DNA of 64,000 nucleotides from Seminibacterium arietis (lineage in GTDB: Bacteria > Pseudomonadota > Gammaproteobacteria > Enterobacterales > Pasteurellaceae): assembly GCF_042675725.1 (NCBI RefSeq), contig NZ_JBHTJN010000008.1, forward strand, positions 186,001-250,000, read 5' to 3'. The notes beneath the pieces are model-generated. The model did no database searches. It had not been told where the DNA came from and saw only the letters and a list, made by a program, of their open reading frames with translations. Position 1 is the first letter of the stretch; each line of letters opens with the position of its first letter. Of the stretch, positions 19,301-27,469 are shown piece after piece. The translations under genes were made by a program, and so were the position numbers.

Positions 19301-19667
19301 GTGCAAACGTTCTATAACCAACTGCAGTTCCTTGTTCTGCTAAATCATCTGTATTATTTTTCCCTGCGATTGCTCGATAACCAATTACGGTAGAATTATT
19401 CCCACCGCCGACGGCTCTCGAACCAATCACTACTGTTTTATTAAAATTAGCATTGGTTTTTTGTGTATTACTTCCTGTTTTATTAATTGGACTTGATAAA
19501 ATAATGGATTCTGTTTTTCTAGCATTTGGGGTTCCTTTCACATTAAAATTATCATTTTCATACCAAACTTCAGTACCTTCATTTAAGTTGCCACTTTGCT
19601 GCGAATCGCCGTTATTATCAAGCCATACATTAGCGGCATAAGCACAGGTAAAAATTCCCTCCAACAT
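13317..19667 (-). CDS. Giant trimeric autotransporter adhesin (YadA/Hia family)
   Basis: About 2116 residues from the ATG at 19667. The N-terminal ~600 residues are a YadA-like head of repeated S/N-x-AIAIG/ALG motifs, then a stalk with repeated necks (SSATNKNYVDNAL at several places), a lysine/alanine-rich coiled coil around residues 1680-1790, and a C-terminal four-strand anchor ending GVGVGYLW. Such proteins trimerise in the outer membrane and mediate adhesion. The usual start is probably 19778, with an extended signal peptide, but that frame has a TAA at 19742-19740 (codon 13). The ATG at 19667 retains only MLEGIFTCAYA of the signal region, so as sequenced it may not be exported. Multiple uptake signals occur within. 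Confidence 0.9.
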   Translation of the reverse strand: MLEGIFTCAYAANVWLDNNGDSQQSGNLNEGTEVWYENDNFNVKGTPNARKTESIILSSPINKTGSNTQKTNANFNKTVVIGSRAVGGGNNSTVIGYRAIAGKNNTDDLAEQGTAVGYRTFAQGNEATALGNDAVAWGNSAIAIGSDNTKLDHYKDSALSYEMWKAFFDDRANFNYTSEYAAIDSSDRGFKALLEQFKRTNGNDSLTEEQYKQLYQKYLAHTRMVDNTKDASTTHTWARGESAIALGSRSIAYGNGATALGTLAVAKGNLSTAVGTGTLALGNSSIALGNETYVYADNAVGVGNNVQALDKGSMVYGYNSYAGGEGAIAMGQGAFANVKMSNEFKGKEHHYDGKSIVSELGQLDADLENYFKGKLTKQDGFGEYKVETEKNNENKSKTGAIAIGYYVSAPGENAVALGRQAYSKGDRSIAIGPYAYAKAEKTLAVGYGAKVMGVESVAIGGLSRVEGDKSIAIGINASVSNENNNAHRNGNNTIAIGNDTSANIDNSVALGYKSTTKYFYNNSDKSTATLSGADAINLPSYLPEGSSYSFSSESTDGIISVGGWSKDNNKVGFRRIVNVAPGALDSDVATVGQLKTLAYVNKEGLVVYYTEENGKKIKLTKDADGKFYKVNTENGQPIKGQAIAADKVLVGAKGNNEQQIQDGNRTTTNIGETIRFANLKDGKIAQNSDQATTGNQLHQLGKNILGATVNRNNNGFDNVTFTKLKNANGQDGEAATTFKDAIDKNIETINKGLKFADNKGVEFTRQLGAKVTIKGAGEDKDFTGFAVAKGNIRVEANTDTLTIELANKLKNLESAEFISDSVRGGNVKQKVKTTIDGTGTAIKEIEDSGVNKRNGKTAEYKLDKVLLKDGDKLVAMDTEHGTTVKYGNEQVTTTADGISIRNGENEDKEVLSIKNKDGKGEINFAKGADGKITGLADLTDTSDDSSATNKKYVDNALKTLKENADKTAVKYDDDTKSSITLGGKDSGKAPVAITNLKSGLGLADDDITGNADTNKQKVTEAVKNLLKNTDKEALHKAVNAGDLKAIALSGLNFAGNDETELHKNLGEKLEIVGKGLTKVQVGTFKGTDGNIAVKSDNGKLEISLSESLKAMDSFETKVKKVRDNPELYAKSKLDGAGLHLSPFIDEDGIIELNDKEAHYGLLGSTVKDGAKTNVQTAGENKLTDGNKTNVQTAGESKLEQDGNTNISTATESKLTDKDGDKANLTAKGLTVGDKDAVNGDKTHTTYAKDGITINGKDGKSAVSLTTKNENGKDAATLAFAKGDDNKSGTGKITGLADLAENADGSSATNKNYVDNALKKSKEEADKTAVKYDDENKNAITLGGKGTKHNPVLIDNLRSGLGIDDIQGQPDSAKQGKMVELVKDLVAGKFDTNTHKAVNVGDLKAIALSGLNFVGNDGKDVHKNLGEKLEIVGKGLTKEQVEKFKGTDGNIAVTNTSGKLEVALNEELTGLKSAKFENEKGTVDVQGDEIALVDKKGNKANLTAEGLTISDKDAANGDKTSATYAKDGITINGKNGESAVSLTTKNENGKDAATLEFAKDKDGNGTGTIIGLKDLDESADGSSAVNKNYVDNKVGKALNGEAGTLVYTDEAGNRLVKANDGKYYKTTDVETNGTPKLDTSAVENPQLSLVNAEDKDSKADETVVLGNVASGLGVKKSTAEEKQKMNALADAVKAKASDVTTKAEAVSAKADVLSSLSDVVNAKEDAINAEKLAIAALPEGEDKTKAQAALKAKEEALEAEKAKLATAKSELDKAKQGLLKAKEGLKEANEAYNVALASANSNVTDLVSENSNAKLTNAATIADLQAVAKAGLNFTGNDDVKVHKNIGESVSIKGEGEFNSETTAKGNIKVEASQDGQGLEVKLSDRLQNMTSFETREINGKKSALDSNGLKVVGPNGETTVSQLGTHIVGKGDNADKSANYQLDGVKLQNKDYVTTMSANNITLADKAGKASSTLDKNGLTVTGEGGKIAINGARGEITLPDVKPDASGSVAVNKNYVDAKSSELANRTDELANRFNSANRELRAGVAGSNAAAALPQVYIAGKSLIAVSAGAFKGESAVAVGYSRVSDSGKVLLKLHGNSNSAGDVGGGVGVGYLW
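14880..17000. repeat. Diverged stalk modules of the autotransporter
   Basis: Blocks beginning near 14896, 15724 and 16799 each encode a neck (ATNKNYVDNAL type) followed on the coding strand by similar stalk segments. The first two are clearly related over more than 200 bp. They are imperfect, unequal-length modules and probable substrates for in-frame recombination. Confidence 0.7.
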
Positions 19668-19778
19668 GAGTAGAGTAACGATTAAATTCTTTTTAAATTT
19701 GAATTTTTTATGAGCTTTATTTGCCTTTAAATCAATGCCTTAACGTTCATTAATTAAACTTAATCTGTTCACTTTCAT
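19667..19778 (-). pseudogene. Interrupted extended signal peptide of the autotransporter
   Basis: From ATG 19778, with AGGAACC upstream, the frame reads MKVNRLSLINER, then TAA, then GIDLKANKAHKKFKFKKNL and LIVTLLMLEGIFTCAYA, continuous with the adhesin. Without the stop this is a roughly 49-residue extended signal peptide (charged N-region, hydrophobic core, AYA cleavage site). No ordinary start codon exists between the stop and 19667. Confidence 0.7.
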
Positions 19779-19866
19779 CTCTTTTTGGGTTCCTTTGTTC
19801 ATATCAATACCTAATAGATAGTAATTTTTTGCTTATTTTTTCATAAACTGATCAGTTTTTCAAAAC

Positions 19867-19872
19867 ATTATA
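19867..19872 (-). promoter_or_regulatory. Autotransporter -10 element
   Basis: A perfect TATAAT on the minus strand about 90 bp upstream of the ATG at 19778. The -35 position, about 17 bp further, falls at the edge of the 7-bp repeat tract and has no clear TTGACA. Repeat length can therefore influence promoter strength. Confidence 0.65.
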
Positions 19873-19899
19873 GAATTATTTAAAAATTAAAAATAATTA

Positions 19900-20123
19900 T
19901 TTTTAATTTTTAATTTTTAATTTTTAATTTTTAATTTTTAATTTTTAATTTTTAATTTTTAATTTTTAATTTTTAATTTTTAATTTTTAATTTTTAATTT
20001 TTAATTTTTAATTTTTAATTTTTAATTTTTAATTTTTAATTTTTAATTTTTAATTTTTAATTTTTAATTTTTAATTTTTAATTTTTAATTTTTAATTTTT
20101 AATTTTTAATTTTTAATTTTTAA
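19900..20123. repeat. 32 tandem copies of TTTTTAA upstream of the adhesin
   Basis: The period of 7 is kept without a break for 224 bp, 32 full units. It abuts the probable promoter of the trimeric autotransporter. In H. influenzae, 7-bp repeats in the hmw promoters change adhesin expression by slippage. This tract is likely a promoter-strength phase-variation device of the same type. Confidence 0.95.
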
Positions 20124-20368
20124 CAAAATTTTAATTATTTTTACACTTTGCTTGCCAGTGGTTGGCTCGTTTTTGTACTAGTCTGTTGTTTAATGGTGTT
20201 TCCGCTTGCCGTTAGATTTTTACTTTCTTTTTATACTAATGTTCTTTGAGCAAAAATTGCGGTTTACCGATACGGTTAACTATTTGAAATGTTCAATTGA
20301 ATGGATAACCTCCAACAGTGCTAAAGTTGGAGGCAAGATGTCAGTAACCTTAAGCTTTTAATTGTTGT
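20124..20368. other. Intergenic region downstream of apaH
   Basis: No open frame or RNA that I recognise. At 20309-20333 CCTCCAAC and GTTGGAGG form an 8-bp stem around a 9-nt loop without a clear T run. Confidence 0.5.
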
Positions 20369-21193
20369 CTAAGTGCGGTAGTTTTTTACCGCAGATTGTG
20401 TGAAGTAAGTTTTATCGTCCCAGCGTAACATGGTCATATAATTTCCCCATACACATCCGCTATCTAACGCATAAATATTTGGCGGTGTAGTTGTTCCAAC
20501 TAAACTTGCCCAATGACCAAAAACGATATTTTGTTGTTTGAATAGTGGGTTATCTAAATTAAACCATGCGGTTAACTCTGAAGGTGCATTATCAATAGGC
20601 GTTTTACAAGCAAAGTCTAAACGATGGTCAAAATAACAAAAACGCATGCGAGTAAATACATTAATAATATAACGTAAGCGTTCTATGCCTGTTAATTCAA
20701 CGTTCCAGCAATCTGGTTTATCGTTATACATATTTTCCAGTAAGTAGTAATAATCGCCGTGTCGCAAAATATTTTCTACTTCCGTAGCACAAGATTTTGC
20801 TGTTGCAAGATCCCAATCAGGCGAAATTCCTGCATGAGTCATGATAAAACCCACAGTTTGATGATGAATAAGTAATGGTTGACAACGTAGCCAATCTATC
20901 AGCTCTTCAAAGTCAGGTGCGGTAAAAATATCCTCAACGCGATCCCTTGATTTGATTTTTTTGATACCAAGTGCGGTAGCAATTAAGTGTAAATCATGAT
21001 TTCCCAACACAGTATGAGCAGCATTACCTAAAGACTTTACAAAGCGTAAACATTGTAAAGATTTATCACCTCTTGCAACTAAATCACCGACCAAATACAG
21101 CTGATCTTGCCTAGGATCAAACCGCACTTTGTCCAAAAGAAGCTGCAATTCATCGTAACAACCTTGCAGATCCCCAACTAAATAAATCGCCAT
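20369..21193 (-). CDS. apaH: Diadenosine tetraphosphatase (symmetrical)
   Basis: A 274-residue calcineurin-like phosphoesterase that splits Ap4A to two ADP in the cytosol. GDLQGCYDE near the N-terminus, GDLVARGDKS and LGNHDLH are the metal-binding blocks, and FGHWASLVG occurs later. It starts one base after the rsmA stop in the same direction, so both share a transcript, a common arrangement in gamma-proteobacteria (usually with apaG between, absent here). Several uptake signals lie within. Confidence 0.96.
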   Translation of the reverse strand: MAIYLVGDLQGCYDELQLLLDKVRFDPRQDQLYLVGDLVARGDKSLQCLRFVKSLGNAAHTVLGNHDLHLIATALGIKKIKSRDRVEDIFTAPDFEELIDWLRCQPLLIHHQTVGFIMTHAGISPDWDLATAKSCATEVENILRHGDYYYLLENMYNDKPDCWNVELTGIERLRYIINVFTRMRFCYFDHRLDFACKTPIDNAPSELTAWFNLDNPLFKQQNIVFGHWASLVGTTTPPNIYALDSGCVWGNYMTMLRWDDKTYFTQSAVKNYRT

Positions 21194-21194
21194 T

Positions 21195-22034
21195 TTATTC
21201 CTTTAAATTGTCAGAAGCTTGATCAGCTAACCAATTTGCTAAACGAGCGTAATCGGCAATAGATAAATTTTCAGCTCTAGCATTTAAATCTATATTAAGT
21301 GCGGTCAAATTTTCCACAGAAAATAACGTCGACAACGCATTTCTCAACGTTTTACGCCGTTGATTAAATGCTTGAGTGCAAACTAAATTTAACCAATATA
21401 GATCTTTAACTGGATACGGTAATTGTTGATGTGGCACTAATCGTACTACGGCTGAATCTACTTTAGGTGCTGGTTTAAATGCACTAGGTGGCACTTCTAA
21501 CACTGGGAAAACTTGGCAAAAATATTGTGCCATAATCGTCAACCGCCCGTATGCTTTACTATTCGGTGCAGCACAAAGACGTTTAACTACTTCTTTTTGC
21601 AACATAAAATGCATATCTTGAATTAGATGATGATATTTAAATAAATGGAACATTAAGGGCGTTGAAATATTGTAAGGTAGATTTCCAAACAACCGAAATT
21701 TTTGATTTTTTTCCGCTAAATTCTCGGATTGATAAAGTGTGCTAAAGTCAAATTGCATAGCATCTGCTTCAATAACGTTAAGTTTATGATGCAAAAACGG
21801 ATGATGACGTAAACGATGAGCTAAATCTCGATCTAACTCAATGACAGTTAAATGATCAACTTGTTCTGCAACAGGCTCAGTTAATGCACCTAAACCTGGT
21901 CCAATTTCTAATAAAAATTGGTCATTTCGTGGTGCAATTGACATCACTATTTGTTGGATAATGTGATTATCATGCAAAAAATTTTGCCCAAAACGCTTAC
22001 GTGCAGTATGTCCCAAATGTGTTTTTAAATTCAT
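21195..22034 (-). CDS. rsmA: 16S rRNA adenine dimethyltransferase
   Basis: A 279-residue SAM enzyme (KsgA) that dimethylates two adjacent adenines near the 3' end of 16S rRNA during small-subunit assembly. GHTARKRFGQNFLHD starts it, LLEIGPGLGALT is the SAM motif, and LFGNLPYNISTPL contains the NLPY catalytic motif. I chose ATG 22034 (MNLKTHLG), matching family starts, over a TTG at 22076 which would add 14 unrelated residues. Confidence 0.96.
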   Translation of the reverse strand: MNLKTHLGHTARKRFGQNFLHDNHIIQQIVMSIAPRNDQFLLEIGPGLGALTEPVAEQVDHLTVIELDRDLAHRLRHHPFLHHKLNVIEADAMQFDFSTLYQSENLAEKNQKFRLFGNLPYNISTPLMFHLFKYHHLIQDMHFMLQKEVVKRLCAAPNSKAYGRLTIMAQYFCQVFPVLEVPPSAFKPAPKVDSAVVRLVPHQQLPYPVKDLYWLNLVCTQAFNQRRKTLRNALSTLFSVENLTALNIDLNARAENLSIADYARLANWLADQASDNLKE

Positions 22035-22151
22035 GCTATTGTTCCAATCAAGAAAAGTAGGGGTATTATAGAACAAAACAATTTATCTTAATACATGTGA
22101 TGTGATATTAAGTGCGGTGAAAAATAGAAATAGAATGATAATAGAATTGAA

Positions 22152-22179
22152 AAATAAAAGGGCTTATGCCCTTTTATTT
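22152..22179. terminator. Terminator downstream of rpmE
   Basis: AAATAAAAGGGC pairs with GCCCTTTTATTT around a TTAT loop, with AT-rich sequence on both sides. It ends rpmE on the minus strand and could also work in the other direction. Confidence 0.8.
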
Positions 22180-22211
22180 CTTGAATTGAACTTACAACAA
22201 GGTTCAAATCA

Positions 22212-22424
22212 TTATTTTGTACCTGGAATACTGAAACGTTTGTTGAAACGTTCTACACGACCACCAGTATCAACAACACGTTGTTTACCTGTATAGAATG
22301 GATGGCATTTGCCACAAACGTCTAAGTTTAAATCTTTACCCACTGTTGAGCGTGTTTTAATTACGTTACCACATGAACAAGTTGCAGTAACTTCTTTATA
22401 TTCAGGATGAATACCTTGTTTCAT
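22212..22424 (-). CDS. rpmE: Ribosomal protein L31, zinc-binding type
   Basis: A 70-residue large-subunit protein. The CxC and CxxC cysteines (TCSCG, DVCGKC) mark the zinc-containing type rather than the zinc-independent paralogue YkgM. I used ATG 22424 (MKQGIHPEY), which has GAGG upstream and matches family length; four extra residues precede it in the longer frame. Divergent from priA, as in E. coli. Confidence 0.96.
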   Translation of the reverse strand: MKQGIHPEYKEVTATCSCGNVIKTRSTVGKDLNLDVCGKCHPFYTGKQRVVDTGGRVERFNKRFSIPGTK

Positions 22425-22607
22425 AGAAAACCTCAATTGAAGCCACTCCGCTCTCCGAAACTGAATTCGGTACCGAGTGTAGTTAATATTACGCTATAAA
22501 ATAGCACCTTTGTGTGTAAGGTGGCAAATTATACCGAAAAAAAAGGATTATTCAAGCATTGCTATTATTTCGTTATAATAGTTCAAATTTTTCTGTTCGG
22601 ATTATTT

Positions 22608-24836
22608 ATGAAACTTGTTCGAATTGCTTTAGCTGTACCTTTATTCCAATTTTTCGACTATTTGTGTCCCCTAGAATTTACACCACAATTAGGCTGTCGG
22701 GTGATTGTGCCTTTTGGTCACCAACAACGAGTTGGTATTGTTGTCGATTTTCCTGAAAATTCAGATATTGATTCAAAACAACTTAAATTTATTACCGCAC
22801 TTTTAGATGAAGAATCTATTTTCAATGACAAATTATGGAAATTATTAATTTGGGCTGCCAATTATTATCAAGCACCTTTAGGAGAAGTATTATTTCAAGC
22901 GTTGCCAGTTAAATTACGACAAGGGGAAAGCCCAATTGAAAAATCGAAAATTTTCTTTCAATTAACTTCATTAGGGCATGAAGCATTAAACATGAATCAA
23001 ATGGGGGTTATTCATAACAACGCATTGAAATGTACTCAGAAGCAAATAGAGGTATTATCCACCCTTGCTAAAGAAGAAGTCGAAAAAGGGAATAATCGGT
23101 TAAGCCCTTCCATATTATCGACATTACAAAAAAAAGGTTATGTGGAAATAAAAGAAAAATATCCAAAACAATTGACTTGGCAACAACGGCTAGCGGACAA
23201 AAATGTTGCTCACTTTGAAGATCGTTTAAAACTGAATCAAGAACAAGCTCTAGCATTGAGTCAACTTGTATTTCAACAAGGATTTACATCATCGCTTATT
23301 GATGGCGTAACTGGTGCTGGCAAAACAGAAGTTTATTTACAATTTATTGAGCAAATATTAAATAAAGGGCGGCAAGTGCTAGTCTTAGTCCCTGAAATCG
23401 GACTCACTCCTCAAACAGTACAGCGATTTAATGCTCGATTTGCTGTAGAAATTGATGTATTGCATTCCAATTTAAATGAAAGTGAACGTTTAAAAGTATG
23501 GTATCGAGCAAAAACAGGACAAAGTGCGGTCGTAATTGGCACAAGATCTGCAATATTTACTCAATTTTATGACTTAGGCTTAATTGTTATCGATGAAGAG
23601 CATGATGCTTCTTTCAAACAACAAGACAATTGGCGGTATCACGCTAGAGACTTAGCAGTAATGTATGCAAAGCAACTTGATATTCCTATCTTATTAGGTT
23701 CTGCAACGCCTAGTTTAGAAAGTCTTCATAATGTTAAAAATGGAAAATACCAGCACATTGTATTATCAAAAAGAGCGATAAATAACACCGCACTTCGACA
23801 TTTTATTATCGACATGAAACAGCAACGAGTTAAACAAGGATTATCTCGTGCTTTAATTGAGAGGATTCAAACACACTTAGAACAAGGTAATCAAGTATTA
23901 TTGTTTTTAAATCGACGTGGCTTTGCTCCTGTATTGCTTTGTCATGAATGTGGATGGATCGCACAATGTCAACACTGTGAAAAGCCTTATACTTATCATC
24001 AAAAAAAACGTAGTTTACGATGCCATCATTGCTCATCGCAAAAACCAATTCCTCGTCAATGTGGCCATTGTGGCTCTACCCATTTAATTACAACAGGGCT
24101 TGGTACAGAACAGCTAGAGGAAGCACTAACAGAATGCTTTCCTCATCATCATGTAACAAGAATCGATCGGGATAGCACTACTCGTAAAGGGGTTTTAGAA
24201 AAACACTTACAAAATATTAGACAAGGTAAAAGTCAAATTTTAATTGGTACTCAAATGTTAGCAAAAGGGCATCATTTTCCTAATGTAACTTTAGTTGCTT
24301 TATTAAATATTGATAATTCTTTGTTTTCTTTAGATTTTAGAGCGGAAGAACGATTAGCTCAACTCTATGTTCAAGTTGCGGGAAGAGCAGGACGAGCAGA
24401 AAAATACGGAGAAGTAATTTTACAAACGCATTACCCTGAACATCCTTTATTACGTACTTTATTAAGTCAAGGTTATGCACAATTTGCGGAACAAGCCTTA
24501 TTGTTACGTCAAAATATGGGATTACCACCTTTTTGTTCACAGGCATTATTTAAAGCACAAAGTAGATCTAGCGAACAGGCTGAAAATTTACTAAAACAAT
24601 TACTAGATTATTTCAATCAATTAGTTCAACAAAAATCTATACTCGGATTACAAATATTAGGACCAATTCCAGCGCTTTTTGTTAAAAAAGCGGGATATTA
24701 TCGCTGGCATTTACTACTACAACATCAATCTCGTCAACAATTACAGCAAATTTTAACTTACTTCCGTCAAGATGAACCGCTGAAAAAAGAAAAAGTGCGG
24801 TGGTTTTTAGATGTAGATCCTATAGATTTAAGTTAA
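22608..24836 (+). CDS. priA: Primosomal helicase PriA
   Basis: A 742-residue superfamily 2 helicase that reloads the replisome at stalled forks. The start ATG 22608 (MKLVRIALAVPLFQFFDYLC) matches the family; an earlier frame would add 32 spurious residues. Walker A is DGVTGAGKTEVY, the box DEEHD lies in LIVIDEEHDASFKQ, and eight cysteines form two zinc sites (CHECGWIAQCQHC and later CHHC/CGHCG). It is followed by ftsN as in related genomes. Confidence 0.96.
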   Translation: MKLVRIALAVPLFQFFDYLCPLEFTPQLGCRVIVPFGHQQRVGIVVDFPENSDIDSKQLKFITALLDEESIFNDKLWKLLIWAANYYQAPLGEVLFQALPVKLRQGESPIEKSKIFFQLTSLGHEALNMNQMGVIHNNALKCTQKQIEVLSTLAKEEVEKGNNRLSPSILSTLQKKGYVEIKEKYPKQLTWQQRLADKNVAHFEDRLKLNQEQALALSQLVFQQGFTSSLIDGVTGAGKTEVYLQFIEQILNKGRQVLVLVPEIGLTPQTVQRFNARFAVEIDVLHSNLNESERLKVWYRAKTGQSAVVIGTRSAIFTQFYDLGLIVIDEEHDASFKQQDNWRYHARDLAVMYAKQLDIPILLGSATPSLESLHNVKNGKYQHIVLSKRAINNTALRHFIIDMKQQRVKQGLSRALIERIQTHLEQGNQVLLFLNRRGFAPVLLCHECGWIAQCQHCEKPYTYHQKKRSLRCHHCSSQKPIPRQCGHCGSTHLITTGLGTEQLEEALTECFPHHHVTRIDRDSTTRKGVLEKHLQNIRQGKSQILIGTQMLAKGHHFPNVTLVALLNIDNSLFSLDFRAEERLAQLYVQVAGRAGRAEKYGEVILQTHYPEHPLLRTLLSQGYAQFAEQALLLRQNMGLPPFCSQALFKAQSRSSEQAENLLKQLLDYFNQLVQQKSILGLQILGPIPALFVKKAGYYRWHLLLQHQSRQQLQQILTYFRQDEPLKKEKVRWFLDVDPIDLS

Positions 24837-24916
24837 GACTGGAAAATAAAAACGCTTTTCAGTAAAATTGAATTAAACTTTAATTGATTGATTATTGAAT
24901 ACAAATGGGATGAATT

Positions 24917-25666
24917 GTGGCACGACGGGATTATGTTGGCGTTAATAAAACGAAGAAACAAAAACAAGCAAAAAAAAGAAATAAATGGATATTAATTATC
25001 ATTTCTTTGGCGTTAGTTGTGGCTTTTGCTAGCGGACTTTATATATTAAAAAGCAAGTCGCCGAATCATAATCATTCCATTGCTATAACAACTGAGAAAA
25101 AACATCCAAAAAGTCAGTTGCCTTCACCGCCAGAAGAAGTTTGGAGCTACATTAAAGCGTTAGAAACTCGCACTGTTTCTGTGGACGACAGCCCGCAATC
25201 TTTAGAGAAAAATATGCGTTTAACAGATGAACAGAAAAAAGTTTTATCACTTATGGAACAAGATCGAAAAGCAAACGAAAAAGCACGCTTAAAACAGGCA
25301 GAAGAAAATAAAACTATAAACACAGAAAAAAGTGAAATAAAACAAAAAACGACTGCACTTGATAACAAAAAAATAGCATTAAAAACAGAAGATAATAAAA
25401 CGAGTAAGGAAACTGTAAAAAAAACTGAGACTACGTCAGCAAATCCAGCAGAAAAAAAATTCGGTTTACAATGTGGGGCATTTAAAAATAGACAACAAGC
25501 TGAGAAAATACAATCAAGAATCCTGTTATTAGGATTTGATGCTCGTATTAATAAAAATGCAGATTGGAATCGTGTCGTTGTTGGTCCGCTTGGCGATAGA
25601 AACACAGTAAATCAAGCTCAAGAACGAATTAAATCTATCGCTACTTGTGTGATTATTCGCATGTAA
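24917..25666 (+). CDS. ftsN: Cell division protein FtsN
   Basis: A 249-residue inner-membrane protein that triggers septal peptidoglycan synthesis. It begins GTG (MARRDYVGVNK, like E. coli MAQRDYV), has one transmembrane segment at about 25-45, a lysine/glutamate-rich periplasmic linker, and a C-terminal SPOR domain (FGLQCGAFKNRQQAEKIQSR onward) that binds denuded glycan. It sits downstream of priA, its usual neighbour. Confidence 0.92.
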   Translation: MARRDYVGVNKTKKQKQAKKRNKWILIIISLALVVAFASGLYILKSKSPNHNHSIAITTEKKHPKSQLPSPPEEVWSYIKALETRTVSVDDSPQSLEKNMRLTDEQKKVLSLMEQDRKANEKARLKQAEENKTINTEKSEIKQKTTALDNKKIALKTEDNKTSKETVKKTETTSANPAEKKFGLQCGAFKNRQQAEKIQSRILLLGFDARINKNADWNRVVVGPLGDRNTVNQAQERIKSIATCVIIRM

Positions 25667-25689
25667 ACTTTATTTATGGACATGATATT

Positions 25690-27311
25690 ATGAAAAAATT
25701 TATTATCCTTTTGTTTTATTCTGTAGTACTTTTAACAAGTGAATATTTATATCGTCATCTTTTTCAAATTCCTCAGATTCCTATTAATCGATTATTAGAA
25801 AACTTAGGCTTTATTTTTATTTTGTTGTCTATTTTTTATTTCGCTAAATATCGATTAACAAAATGTATTATTTTTATTTTCTTTGCGATTTCAGTTATAG
25901 GTAATAATATTCATTATGAAATATATAAAAGCTGGTTAACTGGGCTTAATTATTATTTAGCATTTAAGGAATTTGATGAAGTAGCTATCGCTAGTGGTTC
26001 TCTGATCAGTAAATTAATTCCACATATCCTTTGGGGTGCGGTTGATTGTTTGATTTTTTTATCAATAGCCTTTTTTAAAAACAAAAGAGTTCATTACGCA
26101 GTAGATATTTTATTCATATTGTTACTGGTATTTACTTCAGTAAAGGGTATCAAAGCTCATCAAGAAGCCGTAGTTTCACCTAAAACTCAATATGGTCGAA
26201 TAAAAGAACATTTTCTTTCTTTCGGTCATTTCATTGGCAAAGTCATTCCTCATGAAGTGTTTAATCTAAGTCATGTCGAAAATTATCACCACAGTAAACC
26301 AAATAAAATTTCACAGCCTAAAGTTAAAAATATTATATTTATTGTCGGTGAAAGTGAAACAGCTAGCCATGTTAGTGCTTTTGGTTATGAAAGAAAAACT
26401 ACCCCATTTTTTGATAAATTTACGACATACGGCAATCAATCAATCAATCAATCAATCAATCAGATTACTCTAATACAGTATTAAAAGAAACTTACTCTGC
26501 AGGAGTATTAACTCTTTTATCATTACCCCCTTTATTTAACGCTATTCCTTATCCAAATGGACATAACCAAATGAATAGTGGCGATACAAATTTTTTCAGA
26601 TTGTCAAAAGAACAAGGATACAACACTTATTTTTATTCTTCACAACCTGAAGATCAAATGGGTATGCTTAATTTACTTGGTAAACGTTGGATTGACGATG
26701 TACTCTTTCCGACAAATTTAGGTTTTAAGCAAAGTGAAAGTATGCCTGATGAAAAATTATTACCGCTCTTTTATAAAATTGATTTGAATAAAGGTCAAAA
26801 TGTAGTCATTTTACATCAACGTGCCTCACACATGCCTTACGGAGAATTATTATCTGAGCAAGATTTTGTGTTTGGCAAAGAAAAATTACTAGATCGTTAT
26901 GATAGTACTATTCATAAAAATGATCAGTTTATTGAACAAGTATTTACTTATTTAAATCAACGAAAACAAAATGACTGGATCCTAATTTATACTTCTGATC
27001 ATGGGCAATATGTGACAGATAAAATTACCAATCAAGGAACTACTCAATTAGATAATTATTTAGTACCGTTGTTTATTTACACGCCAATTGATTCTTTAGG
27101 CAATCAAACTAAAGAGATATTTTCATATTGTCAAAGAGCAAATCACTACCAACTTGGGACTTATCTGATTTCTTTATTAGGATATGATCTATCTATCGGA
27201 GATTGTCAAAAAACGTATGTAAATTCCAATACGTTAAGTGGTGATCTTGGTTACTTAGAGATTCTTCAGCCTAGTGGTGAAACGAGATACATTAATCCTA
27301 ATGAAAATTGA
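25690..27311 (+). pseudogene. Phase-variable phosphoethanolamine transferase, OFF frame
   Basis: Two frames together encode about 540 residues of an EptA/Lpt6-like transferase, which adds phosphoethanolamine to lipid A or LOS at the outer face of the inner membrane. The N-terminal half (25690-26484) has four to five membrane segments, then IIFIVGESETASH, the catalytic-nucleophile block of the sulfatase fold. The other half, continuous in another frame from about 26463, carries LHQRASHMP and TSDHG metal motifs. The frames meet at 7 CAAT repeats (26433-26460); 8 or 5 copies would fuse them. As sequenced translation ends at 26484 after 264 residues. The exact LOS site modified cannot be told. 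Confidence 0.85.
26433..26460 (+). repeat. Seven CAAT tetranucleotide repeats in coding sequence
   Basis: CAAT is repeated seven times within the transferase, then CAG. Tetranucleotide CAAT tracts in Haemophilus LOS genes such as lic1A, lic2A and lic3A switch translation by slippage. Confidence 0.95.
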
Positions 27312-27329
27312 TCATTAATTTTTCATAAT

Positions 27330-27360
27330 AAAGTGCGGTTCAATTCGACCGCACTTTTTA
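27330..27360 (+). terminator. Inverted uptake-signal terminator
   Basis: AAAGTGCGGT and ACCGCACTTT form a 10-bp stem with an 8-nt loop, then TTA. It ends the transferase transcript. Confidence 0.75.
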
Positions 27361-27410
27361 TTTATCTAAACTAAATATAATTTGTGGTAGCGTAAAAACC
27401 TTGTTAGAAT

Positions 27411-27428
27411 AATGAATGAACATTCATT
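27411..27428. promoter_or_regulatory. Operator palindrome of the TetR-type regulator
   Basis: AATGAATG-AA-CATTCATT is a perfect 8-bp inverted repeat with a 2-bp centre, about 42 bp upstream of the regulator ATG. TetR/AcrR-family repressors usually bind such palindromes at their own promoter. Confidence 0.65.
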
Positions 27429-27469
27429 TATTGTTTTATTTATTACATTTTTTCTATTTGGTGAATAGC

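Noticed and set aside
22512..22607. 32-residue N-terminal extension of PriA
   Set aside because: Not in the family and overlaps the promoter side of rpmE; ATG 22608 matches homologues.
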